From positions 186,001 through 250,000 of the forward strand of contig JACMJZ010000004.1 in assembly GCA_014380365.1 (NCBI GenBank): a stretch of DNA of 64,000 nucleotides, written 5' to 3'. The translations under genes and the position numbers were made by a program. Every line of letters begins with the position of its first letter. Position 1 is the first letter of the stretch. The stretch is from Pyrinomonadaceae bacterium (GTDB lineage: Bacteria; Acidobacteriota; Blastocatellia; Pyrinomonadales; Pyrinomonadaceae). The notes beneath the pieces are model-generated. The model saw only the letters and a list, made by a program, of their open reading frames with translations, was not told the DNA's origin and made no database searches. Shown here one piece after another: positions 26,248 to 35,742 of the stretch.

Positions 26248-26628
26248 TCAAGCTGCAGCTTTTTCGTTCTTCGTCTCCAATGCATTCTTGGCCTGCGCCG
26301 AAACTTCCTTGAACGCCTCCGGCTGGTTCACCGCGAGGTCGGCCAGGACTTTTCGATCCAACTCAACGCCGGCCAGTTTCAGGCCGTGCATAAGCTGGGA
26401 ATAGTTGAGTCCATTCAACCTGGCGGCGGCGCCGATGCGCACTATCCACAAACTACGAAAATCGCGCTTCTTGAGCTTCCGGCCCGTGTAAGCGAAATTC
26501 AAACCACGCTCGACAGATTCCTTTGCCGAACGATAAAGCTTCGACTTGGTACCGCGATAGCCCTTCGCGAGCTTCAATATTTTCTTACGCCGTTCGAGGC
26601 GCTTATTTCCACGTTTTACTCTTGGCAT
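26248..26628 (-). CDS. rplT: 50S ribosomal protein L20
   Basis: 126 residues, [20 protein letters not shown] with the usual basic N-terminal tail and [21 protein letters not shown] in the globular part. Slightly long, with an Ala/Lys-rich tail ([14 protein letters not shown]). Organisation infC-rpmI-rplT-pheS is the classic one; in E. coli L20 represses the operon by binding leader RNA, which may also occur here. Confidence 0.97.
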   Translation of the reverse strand: MPRVKRGNKRLERRKKILKLAKGYRGTKSKLYRSAKESVERGLNFAYTGRKLKKRDFRSLWIVRIGAAARLNGLNYSQLMHGLKLAGVELDRKVLADLAVNQPEAFKEVSAQAKNALETKNEKAAA

Positions 26629-26650
26629 AGTTCACTCCTCCTTTTTCAGG

Positions 26651-26720
26651 GGGATGAGGGCGGAGGGATGAGGGATGAACCCGAATCGCGTTTCATCCCT
26701 CATCCTTCATCCCTCATCCC
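26651..26720. repeat. Heptanucleotide (GGGATGA) inverted repeat between rpmI and rplT
   Basis: Left arm 26651-26678 of GGGATGA/GGGCGGA units, right arm 26693-26720 of complementary TCATCCC/TCATCCT units, 25 of 28 positions pairing. It occupies the rpmI-rplT spacer and could attenuate or stabilise the message. Confidence 0.9.
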
Positions 26721-26727
26721 TTGTTCC

Positions 26728-26931
26728 TTAGTCTCTTCCGTACGGCAGCATTTTCGTTACTCGCTCATGGTCAGACTTTGAAACCAGGGCGTCGATGTCC
26801 AGCAACCGCTTCCGCTTGTTGGTCTTCTTCGTCAGAATATGGCGTGCATGTGAATGGCCACGCTTGATCTTCCCGGTCGCGGTCAAGCGAAAGCGTTTCG
26901 CCGCTCCCTTATGTGTTTTTAACTTTGGCAT
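26728..26931 (-). CDS. rpmI: 50S ribosomal protein L35
   Basis: 67 residues, [21 protein letters not shown], then [14 protein letters not shown], matching L35. Preceded by infC and followed by rplT. Confidence 0.97.
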   Translation of the reverse strand: MPKLKTHKGAAKRFRLTATGKIKRGHSHARHILTKKTNKRKRLLDIDALVSKSDHERVTKMLPYGRD

Positions 26932-27018
26932 AGTTACTCCCTCTAGTTATTCTAGTTTTCGATTTCCAGTTGCCAATTTCCGCGCGGCACTCTGGCCTCG
27001 GGTCAGCTGCCTCACTGC

Positions 27019-27657
27019 CTACTGCTTACTCGGCTCCGATGGCGGCGGAGGCTGTTGCGGCGGAGGCGGTTGCGGCGGAGGCTGTTTCGACTTTGGCGTC
27101 TTGTGACGTTTTGGGCCCAGAATAATGAACATCTGGTTCCCCTCCATCCGCGGCCGTGCCTCTACCTCGCCAACTTCAATCAAATCTTTTTCCAGCTTCT
27201 CGAGAATCCTTGCACCAAGCTCACGATGGGTCATCTCGCGTCCGCGAAACCAGATGGTTGCCTTAACCTTATCGCCGCCCTCCAGCCACTCGCGTGCATG
27301 CTTCATGCGGTAGTCGTAGTCGTGATCGTCCGTGCCCGGACGAAACTTCACTTCCTTGACCGTGATGGTGACCTGATTCTTCTTCGCCTCGTTGGCTTTC
27401 TTCTTGGCTTCGTACTGAAACTTTCCGAAGTCAGTAATCTTGCAAACCGGCGGATCCGCGGTGGCCGCAACCTCCACGAGATCCAAGCCTTTTTCCCTGG
27501 CGGCGCGAATCGCATCTCGAATGTCCATTACGCCGAGCTGTTCCCCTTCGTCGCCAATTACGCGAACCTGGGGGACGCGAATTCTGTCGTTAATGCGGGC
27601 GATCGGCAAGCGCCTGTTGTCCGGGCGTGGGCCGCGACCTCTAAAGCCTGTAGCTAT
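27019..27657 (-). CDS. infC: Translation initiation factor IF-3 with ATA start and Pro-rich tail
   Basis: Prevents premature 30S-50S joining and checks the initiation codon. Domains: N-terminal IF3-N ([21 protein letters not shown]), linker helix, C-terminal IF3-C ([20 protein letters not shown]). I place the start at ATA 27657, not at the in-frame TTG 27609, because a perfect AGGAGGT lies 6 bases upstream of ATA and infC genes use rare start codons for autoregulation. This yields 212 residues with the typical basic leader [15 protein letters not shown]. The C-terminus has an unusual Pro/Gln tail (about 186-205) encoded by a GGCGGA-type repeat. Confidence 0.93.
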   Translation of the reverse strand: MATGFRGRGPRPDNRRLPIARINDRIRVPQVRVIGDEGEQLGVMDIRDAIRAAREKGLDLVEVAATADPPVCKITDFGKFQYEAKKKANEAKKNQVTITVKEVKFRPGTDDHDYDYRMKHAREWLEGGDKVKATIWFRGREMTHRELGARILEKLEKDLIEVGEVEARPRMEGNQMFIILGPKRHKTPKSKQPPPQPPPPQQPPPPSEPSKQ

Positions 27658-27663
27658 TGCTGC

Positions 27664-27670
27664 ACCTCCT
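27664..27670 (-). promoter_or_regulatory. Shine-Dalgarno that fixes the infC ATA start
   Basis: AGGAGGT on the minus strand with a 6-base spacer GCAGCA before ATA. No such site precedes the next in-frame start TTG. It supports IF-3 autocontrol through a noncanonical start codon, as known in E. coli infC (AUU). Confidence 0.8.
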
Positions 27671-27687
27671 AAAGTAAAAAGTTCTGG

Positions 27688-27747
27688 GTTTTCGAGTTTC
27701 GAGTTCCGAGTTAAACCAACTCGAAACTCGGAACCCGAAACTCGAAA
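27688..27747. repeat. Heptanucleotide (GAGTTTC) inverted repeat between thrS and infC
   Basis: Left arm TTCGAGTTTCGAGTTCCGAGTT and right arm of complementary CGAAACT/CGGAACC units pair at about 23 of 24 positions. Begins right after the thrS stop codon. The GAGTTTC/GAGTTCC words are the same as those inside eCIS cargo genes at 60109-60143 and 61354-61388. Confidence 0.9.
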
Positions 27748-29721
27748 CTAATGGTTCGTCAACGCACGCAGCTCGACAAGCTTGCGCGCCATCTCTTTGA
27801 ATTCCGCCAGCGGCATCACACCGATGTCGCCCTGTGAGCGTTCGCGGACGGCGACAGTTCCCTGCTCGATTTCGCGATCACCGAGAACCAGCATGAATGG
27901 CACTTTCTGCATTTGCGCGTCGCGAATCTTGGCGCCGATTTTTTCGCTCTTGAGGTTCGCCTCCACGCGCAAGCCCCCACTTCGCAGTTCTGCTGCGACC
28001 TTCCCGGCATAGTCGTTGACCCGATCCGTTATCGGCAGCACCGCGACCTGCACCGGCGCCAGCCACATCGGGAACACTCCAGCGTAATGCTCGATGAGGA
28101 CGCCAAAAAAGCGTTCCATCGATCCAAACAAAGCACGGTGAATCATTAACGGCCGATGCGGCTTATTGTCCTCACCAATGTACTCGAGTTCAAATCGCTC
28201 GGGCAGATTGAAGTCAAACTGTACTGTCGTTAACTGCCACAAACGGCCAATCGCGTCTTCAACCTTAATGTCAATCTTGGGGCCATAAAACGCGGCCTCG
28301 CCTTCAATTCTCTCATACGCGAGTTGCTGCTCTTCCAGAGCTTCAACCAGCGCCCCTTCGCCACGCTCCCAATCTTCATCGCGACCCAGATACTTCTTAG
28401 CCGTATCGGCGCCCTTAACGGACAGTTCAATCTTGAACTTTTCAAAACCGAAGACGCCCAGCAAGTCGAAAGCGAAGCGAATGCAATCGACAATCTCGCT
28501 CCGTACCGTTTCCCGCGTGCAGAAGATGTGCGCATCGTCCTGGGTAAAACCGCGCACGCGCATCAGGCCGTGTAACGTGCCAGAAAGCTCAGCACGATAA
28601 CAGGTGCCAAGCTCCGCATAGCGCAAAGGCAGGTCGCGATACGAGTGTTGGGCCGACTTGTAAATGCCAATATGAAACGGACAGTTCATCGGCTTGAGCC
28701 GAAACTCTGTTTCCTCAAGCTCAGTGGGCGCAAACATCGCGTCGGCGTAGGTCTCTTCATGTCCGCTTGTTTGCCACAGTTCCCGCTTGGCGATGTGCGG
28801 AGTGAAGACCAGACCGTAACCGCGTTTACTCAGCTCGCCGCGGAGATAATCTTCCATCTCCCTGCGGATGGCGCCACCTTTCGGGTGCCAGAAGATTAGT
28901 CCCTGCCCGTACTGCTCCTGGATCGAAAACAGATCGAGCTCTTTACCGAGTCTTCGATGGTCGCGCTTTTCGGCTTCTTCGCGTTGCTTCAACCACGCAT
29001 CAAGCTGCTCCTGCGTGAAAAACGCGGTTCCGTAGATGCGTTGCATCTGCGGCTTCTCAGCGTCGCCTTTCCAATAGGCGCCAGCCAACGATAGTAACTT
29101 GAAAGCTCGCAGCTTGTTTGTGTTCGGTACATGCGGGCCGAGGCAGAAATCAATGAAGGGTGAACTGTCAATGTAATAAACGCTAACTACCTGACCCGCC
29201 TTCTCATCGATCAACTCGCACTTCAGAGGCTCATCGCGTTCCTGGAAAATTCGCAGCGCCTCCGCTTTCGAAATCTCTTCGCGCCGGTAGGCCAGGTTCT
29301 TGCTGGCAATTTGCCGCATTCGCTTTTCGATCAAGGGCAGATCCGCTTCGGTCAACACAGTCGGCGTAATGACGTCGTAAAAGTACCCATAACGTGGATC
29401 TTCGAGTAACGCAGGCCCAATACCCAGCTTAGTTCCAGGGAACAAATCAAGCACGGCTGCGGCCAGCAGATGCGCTGTCGAATGACGCAGGACGTCCAAA
29501 CCCTCAAGCGTCTCCGGCAATACGGGTTCGATCTTTACCGGGTCACCGTTTTGCTGTTGGTCGAGGGTGAAAGCGAGATCTACCTCCCGGCCGTTCACAC
29601 GCGCCGCCAGCGCCTGCTTCGCCAGGTCGCGGTCCAGCTTCTTTAGCGCTTCAGCCACGGTGATCGGACCGCCAACCTGGGCTGCGGGTCCGTCATTTAG
29701 TTGTACGTTGATCTCACTCAT
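27748..29721 (-). CDS. thrS: Threonyl-tRNA synthetase
   Basis: 657 residues from ATG 29721, close to the usual 640. TGS domain (about 1-65), the editing domain with [11 protein letters not shown] (about 80) and [20 protein letters not shown], class II catalytic core with [11 protein letters not shown] and [37 protein letters not shown] (motif 3), and C-terminal anticodon-binding domain (about 555-657). The open frame extends 50 codons upstream, but [10 protein letters not shown] is where homologues start. First gene of the thrS-infC-rpmI-rplT-pheST series. Confidence 0.97.
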   Translation of the reverse strand: MSEINVQLNDGPAAQVGGPITVAEALKKLDRDLAKQALAARVNGREVDLAFTLDQQQNGDPVKIEPVLPETLEGLDVLRHSTAHLLAAAVLDLFPGTKLGIGPALLEDPRYGYFYDVITPTVLTEADLPLIEKRMRQIASKNLAYRREEISKAEALRIFQERDEPLKCELIDEKAGQVVSVYYIDSSPFIDFCLGPHVPNTNKLRAFKLLSLAGAYWKGDAEKPQMQRIYGTAFFTQEQLDAWLKQREEAEKRDHRRLGKELDLFSIQEQYGQGLIFWHPKGGAIRREMEDYLRGELSKRGYGLVFTPHIAKRELWQTSGHEETYADAMFAPTELEETEFRLKPMNCPFHIGIYKSAQHSYRDLPLRYAELGTCYRAELSGTLHGLMRVRGFTQDDAHIFCTRETVRSEIVDCIRFAFDLLGVFGFEKFKIELSVKGADTAKKYLGRDEDWERGEGALVEALEEQQLAYERIEGEAAFYGPKIDIKVEDAIGRLWQLTTVQFDFNLPERFELEYIGEDNKPHRPLMIHRALFGSMERFFGVLIEHYAGVFPMWLAPVQVAVLPITDRVNDYAGKVAAELRSGGLRVEANLKSEKIGAKIRDAQMQKVPFMLVLGDREIEQGTVAVRERSQGDIGVMPLAEFKEMARKLVELRALTNH

Positions 29722-30442
29722 TAAAGTCTGCCAACTACTAAAGTTGTCGGCTCCGTCGCCTGCGAAGTCTCGCAGCTCTGCCGCTTTCCGTGCGGTCAGG
29801 CTATGCCTTACCGTCCACCTTCTCGAGATCCCGCGATGCTGCGCCTCGCTCAGAGGCACCGCCTGAGTCATCGCATTCCCTTATCGGAAAGCCGCAGGCT
29901 TTCGGCACGGAAGGCGGCGGAGCCGCGACAGAGCCAACTGTCCCCCGCTCCTACTATTCACGATTTACGATTCACTATTTACTGCTCTGATCGGATCTGA
30001 TAGGAGCGCCCTCGTCGGATGCACGCCAGTTGCGGCGGCACTCAAAAAGCAAAGAATCGGGTAAATGTTCGATTCATGACGAAGGACTTCCGGAGCTTCC
30101 CATCAAAAGTTTGAAATTGCTTACCACTATTCCAAGGCTTAAAAATACACGCCCTATTCGCCAATTGCAAATGCCAGGGGCGTTGTTCACTGCTAATACA
30201 CCACCTCCTCCTGGCCGCCAACGGCTCACACTATCAAACGTTCCGCGTGGCAGCTCTATGGTATCGCATCGTGGACAGCTTTTGGGCGACCAGGCAATAA
30301 CTAGACGGGGCCAAAAGGGGGCGCGAAGTGTTGATCCTCGACAGGGACAATGGCGGAAGGAATCTTACTTTGTTATCTTCATTTCGGTCTTTCTGGGGTT
30401 TTTCGGACTTATCCGGCATTAGTCATAACCTTTGACTGTCTT
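29722..30442. other. Intergenic region between thrS and the GntR regulator
   Basis: About 720 bases between divergent genes. Holds a heptanucleotide tract 29956-29983 (ATTCACG, ATTTACG, ATTCACT, ATTTACT) and a small hairpin GAAAGCC-GCA-GGCTTTC (29887-29903) that would lie in the thrS leader. No T-box core or other riboswitch signature is evident, and no coding sequence is supported. Confidence 0.5.
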
Positions 30443-31351
30443 ATGCGGCTCTGGCTCTCAAAAAGCAGTGAGGTTCCGCTTCGAGTCCAGTTGGAAGCGC
30501 AGATCATTCTCGGCATTCTCAGCAATGATCTAAAAGCAGATCAGCGCCTACCGAGCACCCGCGAGCTGGCGCGCCGTTACAAAATCCATTCAAACACCGT
30601 AAGTGCGGCGTATCGTCAACTCGCCACCAAGGGTTGGGTTGACTTTCGCAAAGGCAGCGGCGTTTTCGTGCGCGGACGCGCATCCGAACGCTCGCATGAA
30701 GGAGATCGTCCACTCGATCGATTGATTTCGTTTTTCCTGAACATCGGACTCGACAAAGGTCATTCGTTGCGCGAGATTCAATTGCGCTTAAGACACTGGT
30801 TGTCACTCCCGCAGCCAGACCACTTCCTCGTCGTCGAGCCAGATCCCGAACTGCGACGGATTGTTGTGAATGAAATCGAAGAGGCTACCGGGGTGCGCGC
30901 TGTTGGCGTCGAGCCAGCTGACTGCAATAAGCCGGATCTCCTTACTACCGCCGCGCCAGTCGCAATGTTCGGCCAGGCCGAAGTCGCACGATCCTCGCTG
31001 CCGCGCGACACGTATCTGATCACGCTTCGCTCCCGTTCAGTGCCTGAGTCGTTGCGGGGTGAAAAGGTGCCGGCGGCTGACGCGCTCATCGCAGTCGTTT
31101 CTTGCTGGCCGGCGTTTCTGCTCTGGTCTCGCACGATGCTGATAGCTGCAGGACTGGATCCGAACGCGCTGAGCGTCCGCGATGCGCGTGAGAAAGGTTG
31201 GGAGAAGGGCCTGCGCTCGATGACTGTGGTGATCACGGACTCGCTAATGGCGAGTCAGCTTCCTGAAGGCTGCGCCACGCGAGTCTTTCGCGTCGTTTCC
31301 GATTCCTCAGTTACCGAATTGCGCGCGTACGTTGAGGAGTTCTTCAAGTGA
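30443..31351 (+). CDS. GntR family transcriptional regulator
   Basis: About 302 residues from ATG 30443. N-terminal winged helix-turn-helix (about 8-72: VPLRVQLEAQIILGILSNDLK, RLPSTRELARRYKIHSNTVS, FRKGSGVFVRG), clearly GntR. The C-terminal domain (about 120-300) is not an aminotransferase and does not look like FadR; it resembles a degenerate periplasmic-binding-like fold of regulators of the YhcF/effector-less type. No ribosome binding site is apparent. It converges on a HAD gene one base away. Target unknown, perhaps the neighbouring lipid genes. Confidence 0.82.
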   Translation: MRLWLSKSSEVPLRVQLEAQIILGILSNDLKADQRLPSTRELARRYKIHSNTVSAAYRQLATKGWVDFRKGSGVFVRGRASERSHEGDRPLDRLISFFLNIGLDKGHSLREIQLRLRHWLSLPQPDHFLVVEPDPELRRIVVNEIEEATGVRAVGVEPADCNKPDLLTTAAPVAMFGQAEVARSSLPRDTYLITLRSRSVPESLRGEKVPAADALIAVVSCWPAFLLWSRTMLIAAGLDPNALSVRDAREKGWEKGLRSMTVVITDSLMASQLPEGCATRVFRVVSDSSVTELRAYVEEFFK

Positions 31352-31352
31352 G

Positions 31353-32021
31353 TCAAACCGAAGCAACCCAACCGGCAGGCCGCGTAACTCGTTCTTCGAT
31401 TTTGTCGATAGTTGAAAATGTTTCTTCCGGGGAATGCCTGCTGAGTGACTCCGGGCTGTTGACACCCCATGAAACGGCTCCAAAAGCGATCTCCTCTGCA
31501 CGAGCGGCATGAAGGTCTCTGATCTCGTCACCAATGAAGATCGCTTCCGACGGAAGGATGCCGCTTTTGTGAAGGACTCTCCTGAGCTTTACTCGTTTAC
31601 CCAGTATTGGAGCGTCGCAAGCATAATGCTGAATCAACGACGCATTTTGGCGGCCAAGAACCTCTCGAACGTTAATGAATGAGTTTGAAGTCACTATCGC
31701 CAGGACGACATCTTGCGCCCGCAGACGTTGTAGCAACTCACCGATCCCAGGGAATAAAGCAATCGTGCCGATGTCGCAAGTCATCCGCGTCCGCACGTGA
31801 CGTTGAACCAGCGGCAGCTTCCATTTTGGAATGCCGAAGTGCTCCAACATTCTTCTCGCGTCATAGCTCCGAAGCTTTGACAGTTCCTGTTCCCCAATTC
31901 GCCGGAACCTATAGGTGTCGGCAACCTCATTGATGACACGCAGAAACCAGGAAATGGAATCAGCCAGAGTGCCGTCGAAATCGAAGATGACGAGCTTGTA
32001 TCCCATATATTCTTTCGGCAT
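31353..32021 (-). CDS. HAD family phosphatase (phosphoglycolate phosphatase-like)
   Basis: 222 residues. Motif I LVIFDFDGTLADS (nucleophile Asp about residue 14), motif II IVTSNS, motif III lysine (GKRVKLR) and motif IV FIGDEIRDLHAAR. Cap domain at about residues 20-90 (C1 type). Close to PGP/Gph type HADs; substrate unknown. Two ATGs (32021 and the MGYKLVIFD start) are possible. Separate from another HAD at 37391-38047. Confidence 0.86.
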   Translation of the reverse strand: MPKEYMGYKLVIFDFDGTLADSISWFLRVINEVADTYRFRRIGEQELSKLRSYDARRMLEHFGIPKWKLPLVQRHVRTRMTCDIGTIALFPGIGELLQRLRAQDVVLAIVTSNSFINVREVLGRQNASLIQHYACDAPILGKRVKLRRVLHKSGILPSEAIFIGDEIRDLHAARAEEIAFGAVSWGVNSPESLSRHSPEETFSTIDKIEERVTRPAGWVASV

Positions 32022-32059
32022 TGATCGCCCCGCGCCGGCTGGATCTTAGAGGGTTGCTT

Positions 32060-32121
32060 AGAGTACCGACTTCAGTCGGGCTTTTCTCCTCTCACCAATG
32101 CCCGACTAGAGTCGGTACTCT
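32060..32121. repeat. Inverted repeat upstream of HAD gene
   Basis: AGAGTACCGAC... (32060-32081) and its complement (32100-32121) pair at 20 of 22 positions around an 18-base loop. It lies between the HAD gene and the TPR gene, both minus strand, and may terminate transcription of the latter. Confidence 0.85.
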
Positions 32122-32161
32122 GAACACCTGTTAGGCAACGTCTCATTTCTAAACCGGCAGT

Positions 32162-33445
32162 CTAGTTAGGGGTTTGATCCGTTATTCGATAGGGCTTGCG
32201 CAAACCCCGTTTGGCCGCTTCGTATGATCGGTCAGATTTTGGACGCTCCAGGACTGAGCGGTATTCGGCCAGGGCCTCGCGCCTTTTCCCCGAGAGGTCC
32301 ATCGATTGTGCGGCTCGCAGCCGGGCCATCGTTGCCAGACCTGGGTCGCTGTCAGTTTGCCGAGTAGCCGCCTGAAATTCGTCAGTCGCGCGTTCCGGAA
32401 GCCCCGCCGTGAGCAGGGCTTCGCCATATCGAAAATGTATGAGGTCCCTAGCAACTACCCGCCCGCCGGCCCCCGCGGTAGTTTTACCTTGAAGTAATGA
32501 CTCAAACATGCGGAACGCTTCGTCCTGATCAGCGCTGGCCGCCGAAGGTGCAGCACCCTTCGTCCGGCGCAAAGTGGCGGCGCGCGCGATAAGAGCATCT
32601 GCGGCCTGCAGCTGGAAGAGGTAGTTGCGCGGGTATTTCGTGGCAAGATCACGCGCCGCCGCGAATGCTTCCGTCCATCGCTTTTCGCGTTTGTAAATAT
32701 CTATGAGTAACAAGCGGGCACTGTCGCGAGCCCACCGGCCCTCTCGCGCAACGCGTTCCAATGTTTCCACCCCACGCTTCTTTGAGCCACGGACCCCGCC
32801 GATGCTCACCAGCATTTTGATCGGCAGCGGAAGTGATCCCACGATGAAGTCGTGCATGCCTATGCTCAATTCTGCGTCGTGAAAGCTGGGATCAAGCCTG
32901 AGTACTTCGCGGTGTCGATCCACTGCGCGCGAGCTGTGGCTTAGAGCAGCCCTGAATCGTCGTTCGACGCCGGCGGCAAAAACCGCCCGCAGCCCTTCTG
33001 TGACGCCGAGAAAATAGAGCGCTTCAGGATCGCGCGGGTTGCGCCGCAAACGTGCTTCGGCGAGCCGCGTCGCTGTCTGCGTCCAACGGCGAAATTGTTC
33101 CTTTAGCCGCGGATCAACCTTGTCTTCATCGGCGGAGAACGACTCTGTACTGTAAAGCGATGCCTGGCGGTGGCGCGAGCGATTCAACTCCTGCAGCCAA
33201 AGAGTTGCGGCCAGGCACTGTGGACCCGCGGGGTGGTCTGGAAATAGTCGCACCATCTCGTTGAACTTGCCGTTCGCTGTCTCGTAGTCGAGGCTGTACA
33301 AGGCCTCATATCCCTGCACCCGTAAGTCGTCGAGATGTGCTCGATTGGCATCGCCGGGGCGAGCCATTTCCACGGTCTGCCCGAATGAGACGCCGGACAG
33401 GGCGAACACTATGAGCAAATATAGAATATGCCTTTGAAAACGCAT
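32162..33445 (-). CDS. Secreted TPR-repeat protein
   Basis: About 427 residues from ATG 33445 (GGAAGTTAGGG upstream). Signal peptide RHILYLLIVFALSGVSFGQ, then helical hairpins characteristic of tetratricopeptide repeats (DLRVQGYEALYSLDYETANG, DPEALYFLGVTEGLRA, KYPRNYLFQLQAADAL, GEALLTAGLPERATDEFQ, KRREALAEYRSVLERPK). No catalytic motif. Probably periplasmic scaffold. Divergent from the desaturase operon, with about 200 bases between. Confidence 0.72.
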   Translation of the reverse strand: MRFQRHILYLLIVFALSGVSFGQTVEMARPGDANRAHLDDLRVQGYEALYSLDYETANGKFNEMVRLFPDHPAGPQCLAATLWLQELNRSRHRQASLYSTESFSADEDKVDPRLKEQFRRWTQTATRLAEARLRRNPRDPEALYFLGVTEGLRAVFAAGVERRFRAALSHSSRAVDRHREVLRLDPSFHDAELSIGMHDFIVGSLPLPIKMLVSIGGVRGSKKRGVETLERVAREGRWARDSARLLLIDIYKREKRWTEAFAAARDLATKYPRNYLFQLQAADALIARAATLRRTKGAAPSAASADQDEAFRMFESLLQGKTTAGAGGRVVARDLIHFRYGEALLTAGLPERATDEFQAATRQTDSDPGLATMARLRAAQSMDLSGKRREALAEYRSVLERPKSDRSYEAAKRGLRKPYRITDQTPN

Positions 33446-33646
33446 CCCTAACTTCCATTCCGTCAAAGATGAAATGCCACTGTGGATTAAAACCTACTTC
33501 GGAGCGCCGCATGGCGCGGGCTGTTACAGTAAAGGAAGTGTCACACCTCTCGTTGCCCCGACCTATCCTGCGCATCTATCTTGATTGCCTGTACGGTAAC
33601 CAATTGGCGCCACAGCCGTCCTGAATACAGCACCAGGCTCGACCCG

Positions 33647-34489
33647 ATGAGATTTGTTAACTCCTTGCCACGTAGGCTAACCCCATCCGCCTGGACCCGG
33701 CCTCAGGTCTACCTACTTAACCGGTCGATCATATGTGCAGTAGTCCTTGCCTCAATCGGCACGCTCTTCCGGCGGCCCGACAATCTCCCCGAGTACATAC
33801 TCGACACGCTGCTGCGAACGTATCTCATGTTCCTCGGCACGGTGATGGCGCATGAAGGCGTTCACAGTCACCTGGGTCACACGAGGGCTGCAAACTTCAG
33901 GTGGGGACGTCTCGCGTTGCTTCCCTCTATGGTTCCCTTTACGAACTTCCGTAAGACTCATCACCTGCATCATGCTTATACAAATATTCCTGGAAAGGAT
34001 CCTGACCACTTCATGAAGTCGCGCAACTTGCCGGAGCTCGTGTTGCGCGCCCTGGCGATGCCGCATCAATGGTTCTTTTGGCTCTGGAAGCGGCGCCGCA
34101 TCAGGAAAGCGGATTTGATTGAGCTGGCCCTGAATTACTTCGTAATCTTCGCGGTGTACGGCGTCATCCTGGCGTCGGTTGGCGCGTCCCGACTGTTTTG
34201 GGGCATGACGCCCGCTCTGATCCTCGTTTCAGTTCTCCTTTGGTATCCCTTCGCCGTTCAAACTCACGAGGGCTTTTCCACCGAGGCGGCTGAGTTACGC
34301 TCGCACAACTACTACGGCCGTTTCATGTTTTGGTTCTCAATGGGTCTCGCGATGCACCGCGAGCATCACCTCCAGCCGAAACTATCCTGGATTGAGTTGA
34401 AGGCATACGTGGAAGACGCTCCTATTGTCGCTGGGAAGTTGCGGTTCCTGCCCCGACGGGATATCCGGCTCGAATCCCCCTCGCCATGA
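33647..34489 (+). CDS. Membrane fatty acid desaturase/hydroxylase
   Basis: About 280 residues from ATG 33647 with several membrane helices (about 30-45, 150-195). Three histidine boxes of the membrane di-iron family: HEGVHSHLGH (about 68), HHLHHAYTN (about 105) and HREHHLQP (about 237). It could be a lipid desaturase or a hydroxylase of the beta-carotene hydroxylase type. No clear ribosome binding site is visible. Stop overlaps the next start (ATGA), so it is coupled to the acyltransferase-like gene. Confidence 0.85.
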   Translation: MRFVNSLPRRLTPSAWTRPQVYLLNRSIICAVVLASIGTLFRRPDNLPEYILDTLLRTYLMFLGTVMAHEGVHSHLGHTRAANFRWGRLALLPSMVPFTNFRKTHHLHHAYTNIPGKDPDHFMKSRNLPELVLRALAMPHQWFFWLWKRRRIRKADLIELALNYFVIFAVYGVILASVGASRLFWGMTPALILVSVLLWYPFAVQTHEGFSTEAAELRSHNYYGRFMFWFSMGLAMHREHHLQPKLSWIELKAYVEDAPIVAGKLRFLPRRDIRLESPSP

Positions 34490-35742
34490 AGTCACACATA
34501 ACCAGCACCGGCCGGTTATCGACGATAGATCTCGCCTTTTCTGTCATGGATAGCCAACGTCGTCCGCTGGACTTCACGCTGTTGTGTCATCTTAAGGACG
34601 CTCCACTCCTTGAGGCACTTCGCGCTGGGGCCAGAAGCGCGAGGAACTTTTTTCCTGCGACAGGTTCGTACGTTGACAAGCAACACTGGGTCCGTTTTGT
34701 CGAGCCCGAAGATGGTGTGTCGGCCGTCTCGGTCTCTTCAACTGAAGAACTCACGAAGACGATTGAAGAGTTCCTCGACAGGCCGCTCGACTTGCACTTG
34801 CAGATGCCGGTGCAGCAACTCGTGATAACGAACCGCATCACAGCCGAAGTGAAACTGGTGACGCGTTTCCATCACGCCGTTGCTGATGGGTTAAGCGCCG
34901 CGATGTGGTTGAGTCATCAATTTCGTGTGGCCGAAGGGAAGGAACACCCTGCGGATACCCTCCCGTTTCAGAATTTGGCGCTACGAAACCACTCGTCTCC
35001 GGTGAAGAAGAGCCGGTTCGCTTATCGCGGCCCGTCGCACCGTTTATGGACCCGGCACGCTCAACCGTCGCGCGCGCGACGTTGGCGTACCATCGAGGTC
35101 GCTGCGGTCGACCTGCGGGAAGGTTGCCGCAAAACTCGCGGGTTCACCTACAACGACTTGCTTGCGACCTGCGCTCTGGAGGTTTTCAATCGTTGGAATC
35201 GCCTGCACTGCAATGGCCGCCGACATAAAATAGGACTCTGGTTGCCGGTTGACGTCCGGCAACATTCATCCGTCGGCTTCGGTAACGGTACCAGCCGGAT
35301 ACGCCTGTATGCCCGATATAGCGATCGCGACTCACTTGTGGGTAAGTGTCGCGAGATTCGTCGGCAAATCTCCTGGTCCAGCCGGCATGGCGAATGGGCC
35401 GTTCCGCAAAAGCCTCCGTTGACTTACTTGCCAACGTGGGCAGTTGCTCCGCTTTTTCGCTGCTATCTCAACCGCCCGAGAGTCGACATGGCCACCGGCG
35501 TTTTCTCACACGCCGAAAGGTGGACCGGAGAAAGCGGGGAACTCTTTCAGCACGTGGAAAAAATCGAAAGCATCGGGAATTTGCACACGCAATACTCTCT
35601 GGCGATCAACGGCGCGACCCACTCCGGTCGGACATGGCTCACCTTCACTTATGATCCCGGCCTGCTGTCACCGGAAGACATTCAACAAATAGTAGAGATG
35701 TATCAAGAGCAACTCGCCCTGGCGCGTCGAGAATTCGCATGA
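34486..35742 (+). CDS. WS/DGAT-like or condensation-domain-like acyltransferase
   Basis: 418 residues. Catalytic HHxxxDG motif as FHHAVADGLS (about residue 127-135), preceded by VKLVTRFHH and followed by the usual helix-sheet pattern; LATCALEVFNRWNR and KIGLWLPVDVRQHSS match the second half of wax ester synthase/diacylglycerol acyltransferase and condensation proteins. No carrier or adenylation domain in the same chain. Such enzymes join an acyl-CoA/acyl carrier to an alcohol or amine. It overlaps both neighbours by 4 bases, which suggests a stoichiometric pathway with the desaturase and GH3 protein. Confidence 0.75.
   Translation: MKSHITSTGRLSTIDLAFSVMDSQRRPLDFTLLCHLKDAPLLEALRAGARSARNFFPATGSYVDKQHWVRFVEPEDGVSAVSVSSTEELTKTIEEFLDRPLDLHLQMPVQQLVITNRITAEVKLVTRFHHAVADGLSAAMWLSHQFRVAEGKEHPADTLPFQNLALRNHSSPVKKSRFAYRGPSHRLWTRHAQPSRARRWRTIEVAAVDLREGCRKTRGFTYNDLLATCALEVFNRWNRLHCNGRRHKIGLWLPVDVRQHSSVGFGNGTSRIRLYARYSDRDSLVGKCREIRRQISWSSRHGEWAVPQKPPLTYLPTWAVAPLFRCYLNRPRVDMATGVFSHAERWTGESGELFQHVEKIESIGNLHTQYSLAINGATHSGRTWLTFTYDPGLLSPEDIQQIVEMYQEQLALARREFA

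Noticed and set aside
29722-29871. Longer ThrS start
   Set aside because: The 50 extra residues have no similarity to ThrS and homologues start at MSEINV.
29722-30442. T-box leader of thrS
   Set aside because: No AGGGTGGNACCGCG-type antiterminator sequence seen in the leader.
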